Source of the DNA: Methylocapsa palsarum
Lineage (GTDB): Bacteria > Pseudomonadota > Alphaproteobacteria > Rhizobiales > Beijerinckiaceae
DNA length: 64,000 nt
Assembly (NCBI RefSeq): GCF_900114285.1
Contig: NZ_FOSN01000013.1
Coordinates: 46,503-110,502 of the forward strand
Reading direction: 5' to 3'
Shown piece by piece: positions 38,255 through 47,744 of this stretch. The first letter of the stretch is position 1; each line of letters starts with the position of its first letter. Position numbers and translations under genes: made by a program. The notes under the pieces were generated by a model. The model was not told the DNA's origin, did no database searches, and saw nothing but the letters and a program-made list of their open reading frames with translations.

Positions 38255-40680
38255 TTGGAATCGCCCCACTTCCAATTCCGGATCTCGGGCATATCCTCGC
38301 CATGCTTATCGATGTAATGCTTGTGCTCGATAAGCTTGTCCCGAGCCATCTGTTTCAGATATGCCCCCTTGGCACCCAGGTGCGGCAGGCGATCCACCAC
38401 ATCCTGCACGAGATGAAAGCGGTCAAGGTCATTCTGTACACGCATGTCGAAGGCGGTCGTGATCGTGCCTTCCTCCTTGTACCCTCGGACATGAAGATTG
38501 CGATTCGTCCGCCGATAGGTTAGCCGATGCACCAGCGAGGAATATCCATGAAAGCCGAAGATGATGTGCTTGTCTTTCGTGAAAAGCGAATCATAGTCGG
38601 TTTCATTCAGTCCATGCGGATGCTCGCTGCACGATTGGAGCCTCATGAGATCGACGACATTGATCACCCTGACTTTAAGCTCGGGAATATGCTTCCTGAG
38701 GATTGACACGGCGGCCAGAATTTCCAAAGTCGGCGTATCTCCGCAGCAGGCCATCACAACATCTGGGTCACTGTCCTGGTCGTTGCTGGCCCACTGCCAG
38801 ATACCGATGCCCTCCGTGCAATGTACGACTGCGGCTTCCATGGACAACCATTGCGGCAGCGCATGCTTGCCAGCCACCACAACGTTCACGTAATGGCGGC
38901 TGCGCAGGCAGTGGTCAAAAACTGACAGCAGACAGTTGGCGTCTGGCGGCAGGTAGACGCGAACGATATCCGCCTTTTTGTTGATAACATGATCGAGGAA
39001 GCCTGGGTCCTGGTGCGTAAATCCATTGTGATCCTGCTGCCAGACGTGAGAGGCGAGCAGATAGTTAAGTGATGCGATCTTTCTGCGCCAGGGCAATTCC
39101 AATGTCACCTTCAGCCATTTGGCGTGCTGGCTGAACATCGAATCGATGATGCGGATGAAAGCCTCGTAGCTGTTGAACAGACCGTGCCGGCCAGTCAGCA
39201 GATAGCCTTCGAGCCAGCCCTCACACTGATGCTCGCTGAGCATCGAATCCAGAACGCGTCCGGCGGGCGCAAGAAATTCATCATTTGTGAGCGTTTGGGC
39301 GTCCCACTGACGGTCGGTGGCCTCAAACACTGCGCCTAATAGATTGGAGAGCGTCTCATCTGGACCGAAGACGCGGAAATTGCGCTGATCCTGATTCAAA
39401 ATGGCAACATCGCGAAGGAACTTACCGAGCACCAGCGTATCCTGGGCGTCAACGGCGCCGGGTGAAGCCACGCTGACCGCGTGAAGGCGAAAATCCGGCA
39501 TGCGCAAATCGCGCAAGAGAAGTCCGCCATTAGCATGCGGATTGGCTCCCATCCGCCGCTCGCCCTTTGGTGCGAGATCCGCCAATTCTGGGAATAGACG
39601 TCCGTTTCTATCGAACAGTTCCTCAGCCTTGTAGCTCTTCATCCAACTCTCTAACAGCGCCACGTGATCGGGATGAGCGGGATCCACGATGAGAGGAACT
39701 TGGTGGGCCCGAAAAGTGCCCTCGATATGGAGACCATCGACGACTTTAGGTCCGGTCCAGCCCTTAGGGGATTTAAGAACAATCATCGGCCAGCGCGGCC
39801 GGGCCGCGTTTTTTGTGTCCCGCGCATTCCTCTGGATCTGCCGAATGTCTTCCACGGCCTTGTCCACTGCGGCAGCCATGAGTTGATGCATGGTTTCAGG
39901 GTCATCGCCTTCCACGAACAAGGGCGTCCAGCCGCAGCCTCTGAAAAACTGCTCTAGTTCCTCATGTTCGATACGCGCGAGGATAGTGGGATTGCTGATC
40001 TTGTATCCGTTAAGGTGAAGGATCGGCAGAACGGCTCCGTCGGTGATCGGGTCGAGCAACTTGTTGGATTGCCAGGAGGTAGCCAAAGGGCCTGTTTCAG
40101 CTTCGCCGTCGCCGACAACGCAGGCGACGATAAGGTCGGGATTGTCGAACACGGCGCCGAAAGCGTGGCTTAACGAATATCCCAATTCACCGCCTTCGTG
40201 AATCGACCCCGGCGTCGTTGGCGCGACATGGCTGGAAATTCCCCCTGGAAACGAAAACTGCTTGAATAGTTTTTTTAGCCCTACTTCATCCTGGCTGATA
40301 TCTGGATAGATCTCGCTGTATGTACCCTCTAGATAGGTGGTGCCAACCAGTGCGGCCCCTCCGTGGCCGGGGCCAGAGATATAGAACATATTCAAATCAT
40401 ATTTCTTGATCGCCCGGTTCAAATGCACATAAATGAAGTTCTGGCCCGGCACGGTGCCCCAATGTCCGACGACCAGGGGCTTCACGTCCGCAAGAGTCAG
40501 CGGTTCGCGCAACAGCGGGTTATCATAAAGATAGATCTGACCGACGGAAACGTAATTGGCCGCCCGCCAATACGCATTCAACTTTTGCAACTCGTCCTGC
40601 GCAAGGAGTCCCTCGCTTTTAGCGGGCGCGTTTGTGTTGTTTCGGGTCACACCTTCCAACGTCGAAACGGGTACGTTCAT
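38251..40680 (-). CDS. xfp: Xylulose-5-P/fructose-6-P phosphoketolase
   Basis: An 809-aa thiamin diphosphate enzyme that splits xylulose-5-P or fructose-6-P with phosphate into acetyl phosphate plus glyceraldehyde-3-P or erythrose-4-P. The recognisable blocks are [59 protein letters not shown], the ThDP/Mg block [16 protein letters not shown] and [18 protein letters not shown]. The length is full. It begins the leftward operon xfp, fba, histidine phosphatase, pgmB, GH65. A GGAG lies about eleven bases before ATG 40680. Acetyl phosphate would go to the acetate kinase or MaoC-Pta encoded 30 kb away, so the window holds a complete bypass from hexose to acetate with ATP yield. Confidence 0.96.
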   Translation of the reverse strand: MNVPVSTLEGVTRNNTNAPAKSEGLLAQDELQKLNAYWRAANYVSVGQIYLYDNPLLREPLTLADVKPLVVGHWGTVPGQNFIYVHLNRAIKKYDLNMFYISGPGHGGAALVGTTYLEGTYSEIYPDISQDEVGLKKLFKQFSFPGGISSHVAPTTPGSIHEGGELGYSLSHAFGAVFDNPDLIVACVVGDGEAETGPLATSWQSNKLLDPITDGAVLPILHLNGYKISNPTILARIEHEELEQFFRGCGWTPLFVEGDDPETMHQLMAAAVDKAVEDIRQIQRNARDTKNAARPRWPMIVLKSPKGWTGPKVVDGLHIEGTFRAHQVPLIVDPAHPDHVALLESWMKSYKAEELFDRNGRLFPELADLAPKGERRMGANPHANGGLLLRDLRMPDFRLHAVSVASPGAVDAQDTLVLGKFLRDVAILNQDQRNFRVFGPDETLSNLLGAVFEATDRQWDAQTLTNDEFLAPAGRVLDSMLSEHQCEGWLEGYLLTGRHGLFNSYEAFIRIIDSMFSQHAKWLKVTLELPWRRKIASLNYLLASHVWQQDHNGFTHQDPGFLDHVINKKADIVRVYLPPDANCLLSVFDHCLRSRHYVNVVVAGKHALPQWLSMEAAVVHCTEGIGIWQWASNDQDSDPDVVMACCGDTPTLEILAAVSILRKHIPELKVRVINVVDLMRLQSCSEHPHGLNETDYDSLFTKDKHIIFGFHGYSSLVHRLTYRRTNRNLHVRGYKEEGTITTAFDMRVQNDLDRFHLVQDVVDRLPHLGAKGAYLKQMARDKLIEHKHYIDKHGEDMPEIRNWKWGDSK

Positions 40681-41180
40681 TTTCTAGTGACTCCCTGAAT
40701 TTCGTAATTGGCGCGGCCTCGATTTTCGACGAACTCGTTAGTACAGCGGACGGATTGTAATAAAGACGTCGCCTCGGTTCGCTTCAAGCTTCAATCTATT
40801 AAAGCGGTCGATCGGGTTGCTGCGTCAGGCTGAAGCTCCCCCAACCTTTGTGGGGTGATCACAATAGAACGACGTGGCATATCGAGCGGTTGAAAGAGTC
40901 AGGAAAGGGACACAAGAGTGTCAAATCTTGGTGTGTTGATATTGACCTGATGGACCGTAGCTGACGGAAAGCAGTTGAGGCAGGTTCGGAATTTACTCAT
41001 GCCTGTGATTTTAAGACGTGACGTAAAAAGCGACGATAGGGGAGGCGGGGGAGCGCGTGGAGTACAAACAAGGGAAACTTGACAGGTTTACTGGTCGGAA
41101 ACGGGCGAGGCCTGTTCGACGTTGCGAATTGGGCTGCGAACTAATTATCGGGCTGGCAAGACGGTCATGTGCCGAGGCAG
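40681..41180. other. Gap upstream of xfp
   Basis: A 500-base stretch between xfp and rpiB, both leftward. It should hold the xfp operon promoter. I looked by eye for FNR/FixK-like TTGAT-N4-ATCAA boxes and for EcfG-type promoters and found none convincing. A 77-codon rightward frame at 41057 overlaps rpiB on the other strand and has no recognisable product. Confidence 0.35.
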
Positions 41181-41732
41181 TTATGGATTTTGTGCACGCT
41201 GGCGTAACGTCTCGAGGAAGCCTCGCGGCAGGATTGTTTCAAGCGCCTGAACCTTCGCCAGTCTCCGTCGATGGCGTGGAGCGCCGCTGAAATGAGCGCT
41301 CAGGAAAGTCTCGATCAACTCCAGCGCGAGCGCCGTCCCAACCACTTGCCCGCCCAAACAAAAGACGTTCATGTCGTCATCCTCAACTCCCTGATGGGCG
41401 GAGAAAACATCATGGATGAGCCCCGCGCGCACTCCTGGAATCTTGTTCGCGGCGATGGAGGCTCCAACGCCGCTGCCGCAGAGCGCCACGCCGCGCTCAA
41501 GCTGGCCCGCGGCGACGGCTCGAGCTAAGGGAATTATGTAGTCAGGATAGTCATCTTCGGGGTTTAATTGGTGTGCGCCAAAATCAACGACCTCATACCC
41601 CGCGGACTCCAACGATGCCGCCATCTCGCATTTGAGGACGAACCCGCCATGGTCGGAAGCTATTCCTATGCGCACAGCCGCTTTCCGGGAGCCCAAATGC
41701 GCGATTAGACGGTTGCGACTCTGCGCCTCCAC
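41181..41732 (-). CDS. rpiB: Ribose-5-phosphate isomerase B
   Basis: About 183 aa; the conserved core is near the usual 145-150 aa with extra residues at both ends. RIGIASDHGGFVLKCEMAA is the N-terminal phosphate-binding part, VVDFGAHQLNPEDDYPDY follows, and VALCGSGVGASIAANKIPG carries the catalytic cysteine. DVFSAHQGVEDDDMNVF and CLGGQVVGTALALELIETFL end the core. The enzyme interconverts ribose-5-P and ribulose-5-P. I place the start at GTG 41732 because AAAAGGAGG lies about eight bases upstream; a longer frame to 41786 would use an ATG with no such site. The C-terminal 30 residues (SGAPRHRRRLAKVQ) are unlike short RpiB proteins. It completes the pentose-phosphate set with Rpe, Gnd and Tal. 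Confidence 0.88.
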   Translation of the reverse strand: MEAQSRNRLIAHLGSRKAAVRIGIASDHGGFVLKCEMAASLESAGYEVVDFGAHQLNPEDDYPDYIIPLARAVAAGQLERGVALCGSGVGASIAANKIPGVRAGLIHDVFSAHQGVEDDDMNVFCLGGQVVGTALALELIETFLSAHFSGAPRHRRRLAKVQALETILPRGFLETLRQRAQNP

Positions 41733-42066
41733 TTTCTCAGCCTCCTTTTGGGTTCTCAAGGTCCCGGTTCCGATCGACCATATCATTCAATTGTGCTCCT
41801 CGAACCGCTAGGCGTACGGGAAGGGGCCCCGAAGCAGCCGCCGCAACAGCAGGCGACGCCTGCCCCTGCCCCGGCGCCCAAGCCGCAGAAACCACCGCCG
41901 CCGCCCGGGAATTGGCCCGTGGTTCGAATAGATCCCTAGGTTCGGACTGTCGCGTGGGGAAACCCACATCACATTCGCGTCTGGGAACAACGCAGGCATC
42001 AGAGCGTGAACAATCCACCAACGCTTTAGCAGCAAGCACTTTACGACGATTGGATGTCTCTCTCGC

Positions 42067-42669
42067 TTACGCAGCAGCCATGCGCCCCGCCATTGCAACT
42101 GCAACGATAGAGACGCCAGCGAAAGCAAGATCAACACCGACCAGAAGGCCGAACCCCCAGAAGGCAGTGCCCGGCAGTCCGGAAATGAGAATCGCCGCTA
42201 GAAAGAGATCGATAACGCCGCTTCCGACGATCCATTGCCACCGGTCTGTGTGCTCGCGCCGATGATTCAACCCAAGAATGATGGTCAAGACGCCGTCCGC
42301 GAGAAAGTAGCCGATCAGGAGCAACGTGAGAGTAAACAGACCTCCAACGGGATTCCAAAGCAAACTTACGCCGACGAATAACGCCAGGGTCGAAGACAGT
42401 ATCCCCCACCAGAAACCTGGAGTGGCCCGCGATTGATATGAGAATATTAATCCTGAAACGCCCGCTAACAATAGCAGCCAGCCGATAAATAGCGTGGTAG
42501 CCAGACCAGCAAAGAAAGGAGAAAGGATCGCAAGAATTCCAAGCAGGATCAAGACGGTGCCCTCTCCAAGGAATATTTTCCAATGAGCGCCGATGGGTTT
42601 GCCAATCTCAGCTGAGACGTCGGAGTAATTAAGCGGTGCATTTGTGTTGGTCGCGGGAACATCAATCAT
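42067..42669 (-). CDS. hdeD: HdeD-like acid-resistance membrane protein (DUF308)
   Basis: A 200-aa inner-membrane protein with six predicted helices in three pairs. The first helices are in WKIFLGEGTVLILLGILAIL and TTLFIGWLLLLAGVSGLIF, then FWWGILSSTLALFVGVSLLW, FTLTLLLIGYFLADGVLTII, VIDLFLAAILISG and LLVGVDLAFAGVSIVAVAM. This is the HdeD/DUF308 pattern, where glycine-rich helix pairs repeat. E. coli HdeD helps in acid resistance at high cell density; the mechanism is unknown. It is a single leftward gene. A perfect 16-base palindrome lies about 100 bases upstream of its start (42771-42786). Confidence 0.85.
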   Translation of the reverse strand: MIDVPATNTNAPLNYSDVSAEIGKPIGAHWKIFLGEGTVLILLGILAILSPFFAGLATTLFIGWLLLLAGVSGLIFSYQSRATPGFWWGILSSTLALFVGVSLLWNPVGGLFTLTLLLIGYFLADGVLTIILGLNHRREHTDRWQWIVGSGVIDLFLAAILISGLPGTAFWGFGLLVGVDLAFAGVSIVAVAMAGRMAAA

Positions 42670-43350
42670 GATCTATTTCCTCGTTTGCGCCTTAGTGAAG
42701 GTGACCCGCGAAAGTCAGCATTAGTTGAATCGCGGCGGCCAACTCTTGAATTGAAGTGTTTAACATCTGGGTTCCGATATCGGAACTCGCTCAACAGTTA
42801 AAGGCGACCCCTCCAAGACGGATTGCCGTTTCGATCAAGTTAAAATTGTGCACGCTCTAACTGTGCGATGCGCAACTAAACTCGGTAACCTAGCTTTGAA
42901 TGAATAACGACCGATATCTAGGATCGAACGGCCGCATCACTGGCCGGGCGAACATTCATTTATATCGCCGCCCAACCCGTCATGGTGAAGCGAGAGTACC
43001 TGGCCGCGCGATCGAAAAATAGATTCGGAAACTAATCAGTGCATTTAGCTGACCAGAAAAATGCAGGGGCATTAACGCCGCTGATTTCTGGTCGCGGATT
43101 GCGGGGTCTTCGGCAGGACGTGTCGAGATTTATGGTCCCCGCGAGTAATGACAAGGTATCGACCTGCACTCATCTTCAAACGCGCATAAGATATTGTTTC
43201 TTTTACAAAGTTCTTGGCGATTGCTTCGAAAGGGGATTGCCGCGGATAACCAATGCGTTTAGGAAAATCGATCGTTTGTGAGGTTGCCGTTCAAACGCCG
43301 AGGCCTTGGCCGTCACGAACGAGCATCGATCGACCGGCCAATTTCGGGGT
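42670..43350. other. Gap between hdeD and the GH15 gene
   Basis: About 680 bases with no convincing gene. The hdeD promoter should be in the first 150 bases, which contain the palindrome at 42771. Frames of 70-80 codons on the plus strand near 43039 have no recognisable product and run into the GH15 gene on the other strand. Confidence 0.35.
42771..42786. promoter_or_regulatory. Perfect 16-bp palindrome upstream of hdeD
   Basis: GTTCCGATATCGGAAC reads the same on both strands with no spacer. It lies about 100 bases before the hdeD start, a distance suited to an operator. Its binding protein is unknown; no second copy was noticed in the window. A chance palindrome of this length in a 64-kb window is unlikely but not impossible. 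Confidence 0.4.
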
Positions 43351-45153
43351 TCACCGGGTGGCTTTTATCGGAATATCGATAGAGTTCTTGCTGGCGCGTT
43401 CAATATTGCGAGCGGTGTTGATGAGCGCCAGATGCGAAAAGGCCTGCGGAAAATTGCCAAGTTGCCGTCCGCGGCCCGTGTCGTATTCTTCTGCGAGAAG
43501 ACCAACATCGTTGCGAAGAGACAATAGCCGTTCAAACAATACTCGAGCTTCGTCAGTGCGTCCCTGTAGCGCATAATTGTCGGCAAGCCAGAAGCTGCAT
43601 GGCAAAAAGGCGCCTTCGCCGGGTGAGAGACCATCTATACCTGTTTCAGTTTCGTACCGGATGACAAGTCCGTCGCGGATAAGATTGCGTTCGATAGCGG
43701 ACAAGGTGCCTAAGACGCGCTGATCCGACGATGGCAGAAATCCAACAATTGGGATCAGCAGCAGACTGGCGTCTAATGAAGCGGCGCCATACGATTGCAC
43801 GAAAGAGTTCTGCGAAGAATCGAACCCCTGCGTACAAACCTGTTCGTGGATTGCTTTCCTCACAGCCTGCCAGCGGGAAACAGGCGCCTCCAACCCGAAT
43901 TCCTCAACCGATCGTATCGCGCAGTCGAAAGCGACCCATGCCATGACTTTAGAATGCGTGAAATGCTTACGGCCGCCCCGGCTCTCCCATATGCCGTCGT
44001 CCGGCTTATCCCATATCGTCTCAAGATGCGCGAGGAGGGCGCATTCCAGCGCCCAGCTTGAGGGATCAGGCGACAGCCCGGTTAGACGAGCTGCATAAAG
44101 AGCACCTAAAACCTCACCGTAAACGTCGAGTTGCACCTGCTGTGCGGCTGAATTGCCAATACGAACTGGAAGCGCGCCTTCATAGCCGGGGAGCCAAGGC
44201 GCTATATACTCCAATAGCCTGCGCTCACCCGCCACACCATACATTATTTGAAGCTCGTCTGGGCTCCCCGCGACGGCGCGGAGCAGCCAGTCACGCCAAG
44301 CCTTCGCTTCGCTTAGAAATCCCGCGCCGGTCAATGCATAAAGGGTGAAAGTGGCGTCGCGAAGCCAGCAATATCTATAATCCCAGTTGCGCGATCCGCC
44401 AAACTTCTCGGGAAGGGAGGTCGTCCCTGCGGCGACGATCCCGCCAGTCTCCCAGTGTGCTAACGCCTTTAGGGTCAAGAGTGATCTAAGGACAGCGTCC
44501 GACCATTCGTTCTTCGGCTTGAACGTTGACGCCCAATTCGTCCAGTAGTGCTCAACCTGCTCTAGAACCTTTTGCGCATCGAGCCGTGCTGGAGCGGGAT
44601 GAAATGATGGCGTCCAGGACAAGGTGAACCCGATTTCCTCGCCAGCCGTCACGTCGAACTCGCCGACGGTTTTCAAATCCTCTCCCTGCAGTCGAATCGT
44701 CGTATCAAACCATAGCCGATCTGGACCGGCCGTGAGTTGGAGTCGGCCGTCTTCCACGCGCGTCACCCAAGGAACAATTGAGCCATAGTCGAAGCGAACC
44801 ACGAGTTCGGTCCGCATCGAGATTGTTCCACGTATTCCTCGAACTAAGCGAACGATGTCTGATACGCCTTCCCGGCGCGCCATGAAATCAATGACGCAGA
44901 CTGCGGCGCCTTCGTTCTCGAAGGTGGTTTCCAGAACAAGCGTGTCACCTCTGTACCGCCGCGTGATCCGGCCATCGCCCTTGACCGGCGCGACGAGCCA
45001 TCGCCCGTGGCGAGCCTCGCCCAGCAGAGCCGAGAAGCATGCGGCGCTGTCGAATCGAGGAAAGCCTAGCCAGTCAATCGAGCCATCTCGCCCTACGAGC
45101 GCGATCGTTTCACAATTCCCGATGACAGCGTAGTCTTCGATGCGGCTTGGCAT
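43351..45153 (-). CDS. GH15 family glucoamylase/trehalase-like hydrolase
   Basis: About 600 aa, a bacterial family 15 glycoside hydrolase. The N-terminal domain begins with RIEDYAVIGNCETIALVGRD and GSIDWLGFPRFDSAACFSAL, the standard opening of this family. The (alpha/alpha)6 catalytic domain has FGGSRNWDYRYCWLRDATFT, ELQIMYGVAGERRLLEY and PGEGAFLPCSFWLADNYAL with the catalytic glutamates. There is no signal peptide, so it acts in the cytoplasm, on trehalose or a short glucan. ATG 45153 is preceded by GAGAGGGA; a start at 45177 adds eight residues. The gene diverges from a histidine kinase gene with a 256-base spacer. Its product glucose would feed the nearby hexose-phosphate enzymes after phosphorylation. 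Confidence 0.9.
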   Translation of the reverse strand: MPSRIEDYAVIGNCETIALVGRDGSIDWLGFPRFDSAACFSALLGEARHGRWLVAPVKGDGRITRRYRGDTLVLETTFENEGAAVCVIDFMARREGVSDIVRLVRGIRGTISMRTELVVRFDYGSIVPWVTRVEDGRLQLTAGPDRLWFDTTIRLQGEDLKTVGEFDVTAGEEIGFTLSWTPSFHPAPARLDAQKVLEQVEHYWTNWASTFKPKNEWSDAVLRSLLTLKALAHWETGGIVAAGTTSLPEKFGGSRNWDYRYCWLRDATFTLYALTGAGFLSEAKAWRDWLLRAVAGSPDELQIMYGVAGERRLLEYIAPWLPGYEGALPVRIGNSAAQQVQLDVYGEVLGALYAARLTGLSPDPSSWALECALLAHLETIWDKPDDGIWESRGGRKHFTHSKVMAWVAFDCAIRSVEEFGLEAPVSRWQAVRKAIHEQVCTQGFDSSQNSFVQSYGAASLDASLLLIPIVGFLPSSDQRVLGTLSAIERNLIRDGLVIRYETETGIDGLSPGEGAFLPCSFWLADNYALQGRTDEARVLFERLLSLRNDVGLLAEEYDTGRGRQLGNFPQAFSHLALINTARNIERASKNSIDIPIKATR

Positions 45154-45409
45154 GGGTCCCTCTCGGTTTTGTGACATTCGCCACGATTATAGATCGCCAA
45201 AACAAGCCCACGCCCAGGAATTGCGTCCGTTTTGCACTTCAATCGATCCGACGGACAACAACCTCTTGAAGCGGAAATGCCGCTCGTCGTCTCCAAAAGT
45301 CGACGGCTCATACGAGCGCGGCGACTGAGTAGTTTCCCTAGCTAACTTCACCGTGTCTGATCTTGTATCTAATGGTTGATGTGGCATTTGAGCTCCAAAC
45401 CCCATTAGA

Positions 45410-46204
45410 ATGGCATTCGAAATGACTATGGTGCAATTTTTGTCATGCTCTGACCGTCATACAGACCTTACGTCTCAAGGGCCTGCGCTTTGCGTGGCTG
45501 CGGGGTACAAAACGCTCTGCACGCCGCTCCAGTCTATGGAAATCCGCCTTAGAGAGGGGCTATACCGAGAAGAGACTTTGCGGCGTGAAACGGACGCATT
45601 GATTGGACGCTATGAAATTCTAAGGCAAGAATCGGAACATAGATTTCTGAATGGGCTTCAAATGATCATAAGTCTGCTTTCGCTTCAAAGCCGCTCGGCG
45701 GAGAACGTCGGCACCGCCGCTCAATTAAACGTGGCGGCTAATCGGGTAGCTAGCATCGCGCGAGTCCACCGGCGGCTTCACTATTTGGATAACGTACCAA
45801 CCGTCGCCTTTAGGCCCTTTCTCGAAGATCTTGGACGGGACTTCACAGCGCTGTTGAGTTGTCCGGGCTGCCCAGATAGGGCGATCGTCGTGGAGGCGAT
45901 TGAAGTCGAGCTTCCAACGGCGACCGGTATTCCTCTCGGCTTCGTCGTTAGTGAACTGATCACGAATGCCGCTAAATATGGAAAAGGCAGCATCACAATC
46001 CGGTTAGAGCTGCATTTCCAAAAGGGTTATGCACTATCGGTCTCTGACGATGGTCCTGCATTTTCGGAAGCGACCGATACGACTTCTCAAAAAGGGCTTG
46101 GGATGAATATTATTCGATCGCTTGTCGAAAGTATCGGCGGTGAGTTACTGACCAATCGTGCAACTAAAAATGAATGTACACAATACGTGGTGTTGTTCTC
46201 ATAA
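45410..46204 (+). CDS. Soluble HisKA_2-type sensor histidine kinase
   Basis: A 264-aa protein without membrane segments. The phospho-acceptor box is ESEHRFLNGLQMIISLLSLQ, the variant found in HisKA_2/HWE-related kinases of alphaproteobacteria. The ATPase part has the N box VVSELITNAAKYGKGS, the G1 box SVSDDGPAFSEA and the G2 box KGLGMNIIRSLVESIGGEL. The first 75 residues have no recognisable sensor domain. Such kinases often act in the general stress response through a PhyR-type response regulator, but neither a receiver nor an EcfG/NepR gene is in this window. ATG 45410 lacks a strong ribosome binding site; ATG 45422 or 45428 are alternatives. It is divergent from the GH15 gene. Confidence 0.85.
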   Translation: MAFEMTMVQFLSCSDRHTDLTSQGPALCVAAGYKTLCTPLQSMEIRLREGLYREETLRRETDALIGRYEILRQESEHRFLNGLQMIISLLSLQSRSAENVGTAAQLNVAANRVASIARVHRRLHYLDNVPTVAFRPFLEDLGRDFTALLSCPGCPDRAIVVEAIEVELPTATGIPLGFVVSELITNAAKYGKGSITIRLELHFQKGYALSVSDDGPAFSEATDTTSQKGLGMNIIRSLVESIGGELLTNRATKNECTQYVVLFS

Positions 46205-46421
46205 CTATTCGACACGCGAAGGCGTGACGTGATATCACGAGCATACTGTATCAGCCCAGATCCCTTAGACAATACGCGATGTCTTCGGTTCTTCCTCGTT
46301 AGGATTTCATCCAATTTTAGACCGCGAACGCGAAGTCGTTCGGATCAAGAGCTGAAGCCTAGCTGATTTGCGGCGATTAAAACTCCTCGATTTGCTGATG
46401 GAGAATTGCGATGAGGAAAAA

Positions 46422-47195
46422 ATGCGCGCTTTGATAGCCGGAAATTGGAAGATGCATGGGCTTGAGGCGCAGCTTGACGAGATCGAGACCATAGCAGCGT
46501 CTGTAAAGGCTTCGCCGCCAGCCGTGGATGTGTTGATTTGCCCTCCCTCGACGCTAATTTCGCGAGCGGTCCAAAAGTCGGCTGGGCGGCTTAACATTGG
46601 CGGACAGGACTGCAGGAGTGAAGCCGACGGGCCATTCACTGGAGACGTCAGCGCGGAAATGCTAAAAGATGCCGGCGCCTCGACGGTGATCGTTGGGCAT
46701 TCAGAACGGCGTAAACATTACGGAGAAAGCAATTCAATGGTCGCCAAAAAGGCGCAGGCTGCTTGGCGTGCGGGAATTCTGGCGATTATCTGCATCGGCG
46801 AGACTGCGACACAACGCCGGGAGGGTCAGGCCTTGTCTACTTGTGGCCACCAGATTGCTGGGAGCGTTCCCGATGAAATGACGCTCGCCGCCAACGCGAT
46901 AGGCTACGAACCTTTATGGGCGATCGGAACAGGACGGTCGGCGACACATGACGAAATCGTAGAAGTTCATGCTTATATCCGAAAGTGCTTGGTGACACGT
47001 TTTGGCGCAAAGGGGAGAAACCTTCGAATTCTATATGGCGGGTCCGTTGATCCGTCCAATGCGCGTGAAATTATGGCCTTGCCGGAGGTCGGCGGTTTGC
47101 TGGTTGGGGGAGAAAGCCTAAAGGCGAAAGAGTTCGATTCAATTTTGAGGGTTGTTCCGTCGAAATGTCTGATCTCGTCTTCCAACGTTGGCTGA
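46422..47195 (+). CDS. tpiA: Triosephosphate isomerase
   Basis: A 257-aa TIM barrel enzyme linking dihydroxyacetone-P and glyceraldehyde-3-P. RALIAGNWKMHG has the substrate Asn/Lys, VIVGHSERRKHYGES the catalytic His, NAIGYEPLWAIGTGRSATHD the catalytic Glu and flexible loop, and ILYGGSVDPSNAREIM the phosphate site. ATG 46422 follows GAGGAAAAA, a good ribosome binding site, and starts right at the conserved core; an in-frame TTG at 46368 is unlikely. It could be a second copy beside a housekeeping tpiA. With aldolase and phosphoketolase it completes triose handling in this island. Confidence 0.93.
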   Translation: MRALIAGNWKMHGLEAQLDEIETIAASVKASPPAVDVLICPPSTLISRAVQKSAGRLNIGGQDCRSEADGPFTGDVSAEMLKDAGASTVIVGHSERRKHYGESNSMVAKKAQAAWRAGILAIICIGETATQRREGQALSTCGHQIAGSVPDEMTLAANAIGYEPLWAIGTGRSATHDEIVEVHAYIRKCLVTRFGAKGRNLRILYGGSVDPSNAREIMALPEVGGLLVGGESLKAKEFDSILRVVPSKCLISSSNVG

Positions 47196-47266
47196 TGCAT
47201 CACCAAGCATCAGAGGCGACCCTTTTTGCATGTGACCCTGAGCGCCGACCATCTGGCTGAACCCGC

Positions 47267-47740
47267 TCACTGTTGAATGCGGCGGTAATACGTTCGATGG
47301 TGAAACGAGATCGAGCATTGACGAACGCTGCGCGACGATGGGCTCGTTGCCGCGTTCCACTGCAAGAGGGCAGGAGACAACAAGTTCGCGCCACTCCTCT
47401 CCTTGACCTCCGACCAGAGGGCGGCCCTCTCGAGGGCCGACTTGACTCTTTCGTCGAGTTCGGACTTGTCGATCTTTTCGTACAGCCTGATGCCAAATGC
47501 GATATTGTCATAGATCCACATCGGAAATGGCGTTCGCTTCTAAAACACCATTCCGACCCGGGCGCGCAGAGAGTTGAGGTCTTCGCCCGAACGCAATATG
47601 TTCGCTCCGTCCAGAATGACTTCGCCTTCCGCCCTCTGGTTCGGATAAAGGTCATACATGCGGTTCATCATGCGGAGTAAGGTCGATTTTCCACAGCCGG
47701 ACGGTCCGATGAACGAAATCACCCTGTTTGCATAGAGCGG
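47267..47740 (-). pseudogene. pstB: pstB fragment (phosphate ABC ATPase), truncated and stopped
   Basis: The frame reads [20 protein letters not shown] (Walker A), [17 protein letters not shown] and [10 protein letters not shown], hits TAG at 47540-47542, and continues in the same frame with [20 protein letters not shown] and [20 protein letters not shown]. Functional PstB has glutamine (VFQK) at the stop, so CAG-to-TAG explains the break. The C-terminal signature and Walker B are lost in shifted sequence. The N-terminus is cut near 47740, where IS66 sequence begins. The gene cannot make a working ATPase. Confidence 0.85.
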
Positions 47741-47744
47741 AAAG

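Noticed and set aside
40681..40900. Possible FNR/FixK or EcfG promoter upstream of xfp
   Set aside because: By eye, no TTGAT-N4-ATCAA or GGAAC-N16/17-CGTT match with correct spacing was found here or before hdeD, BON or HPF genes.
41748..41939. Proline-rich plus-strand frame with QQATPAPAPAPKPQKPPPPP
   Set aside because: Low-complexity sequence with no ribosome binding site or family; overlaps the region upstream of rpiB. It could be the tail of a decayed gene but cannot be supported.
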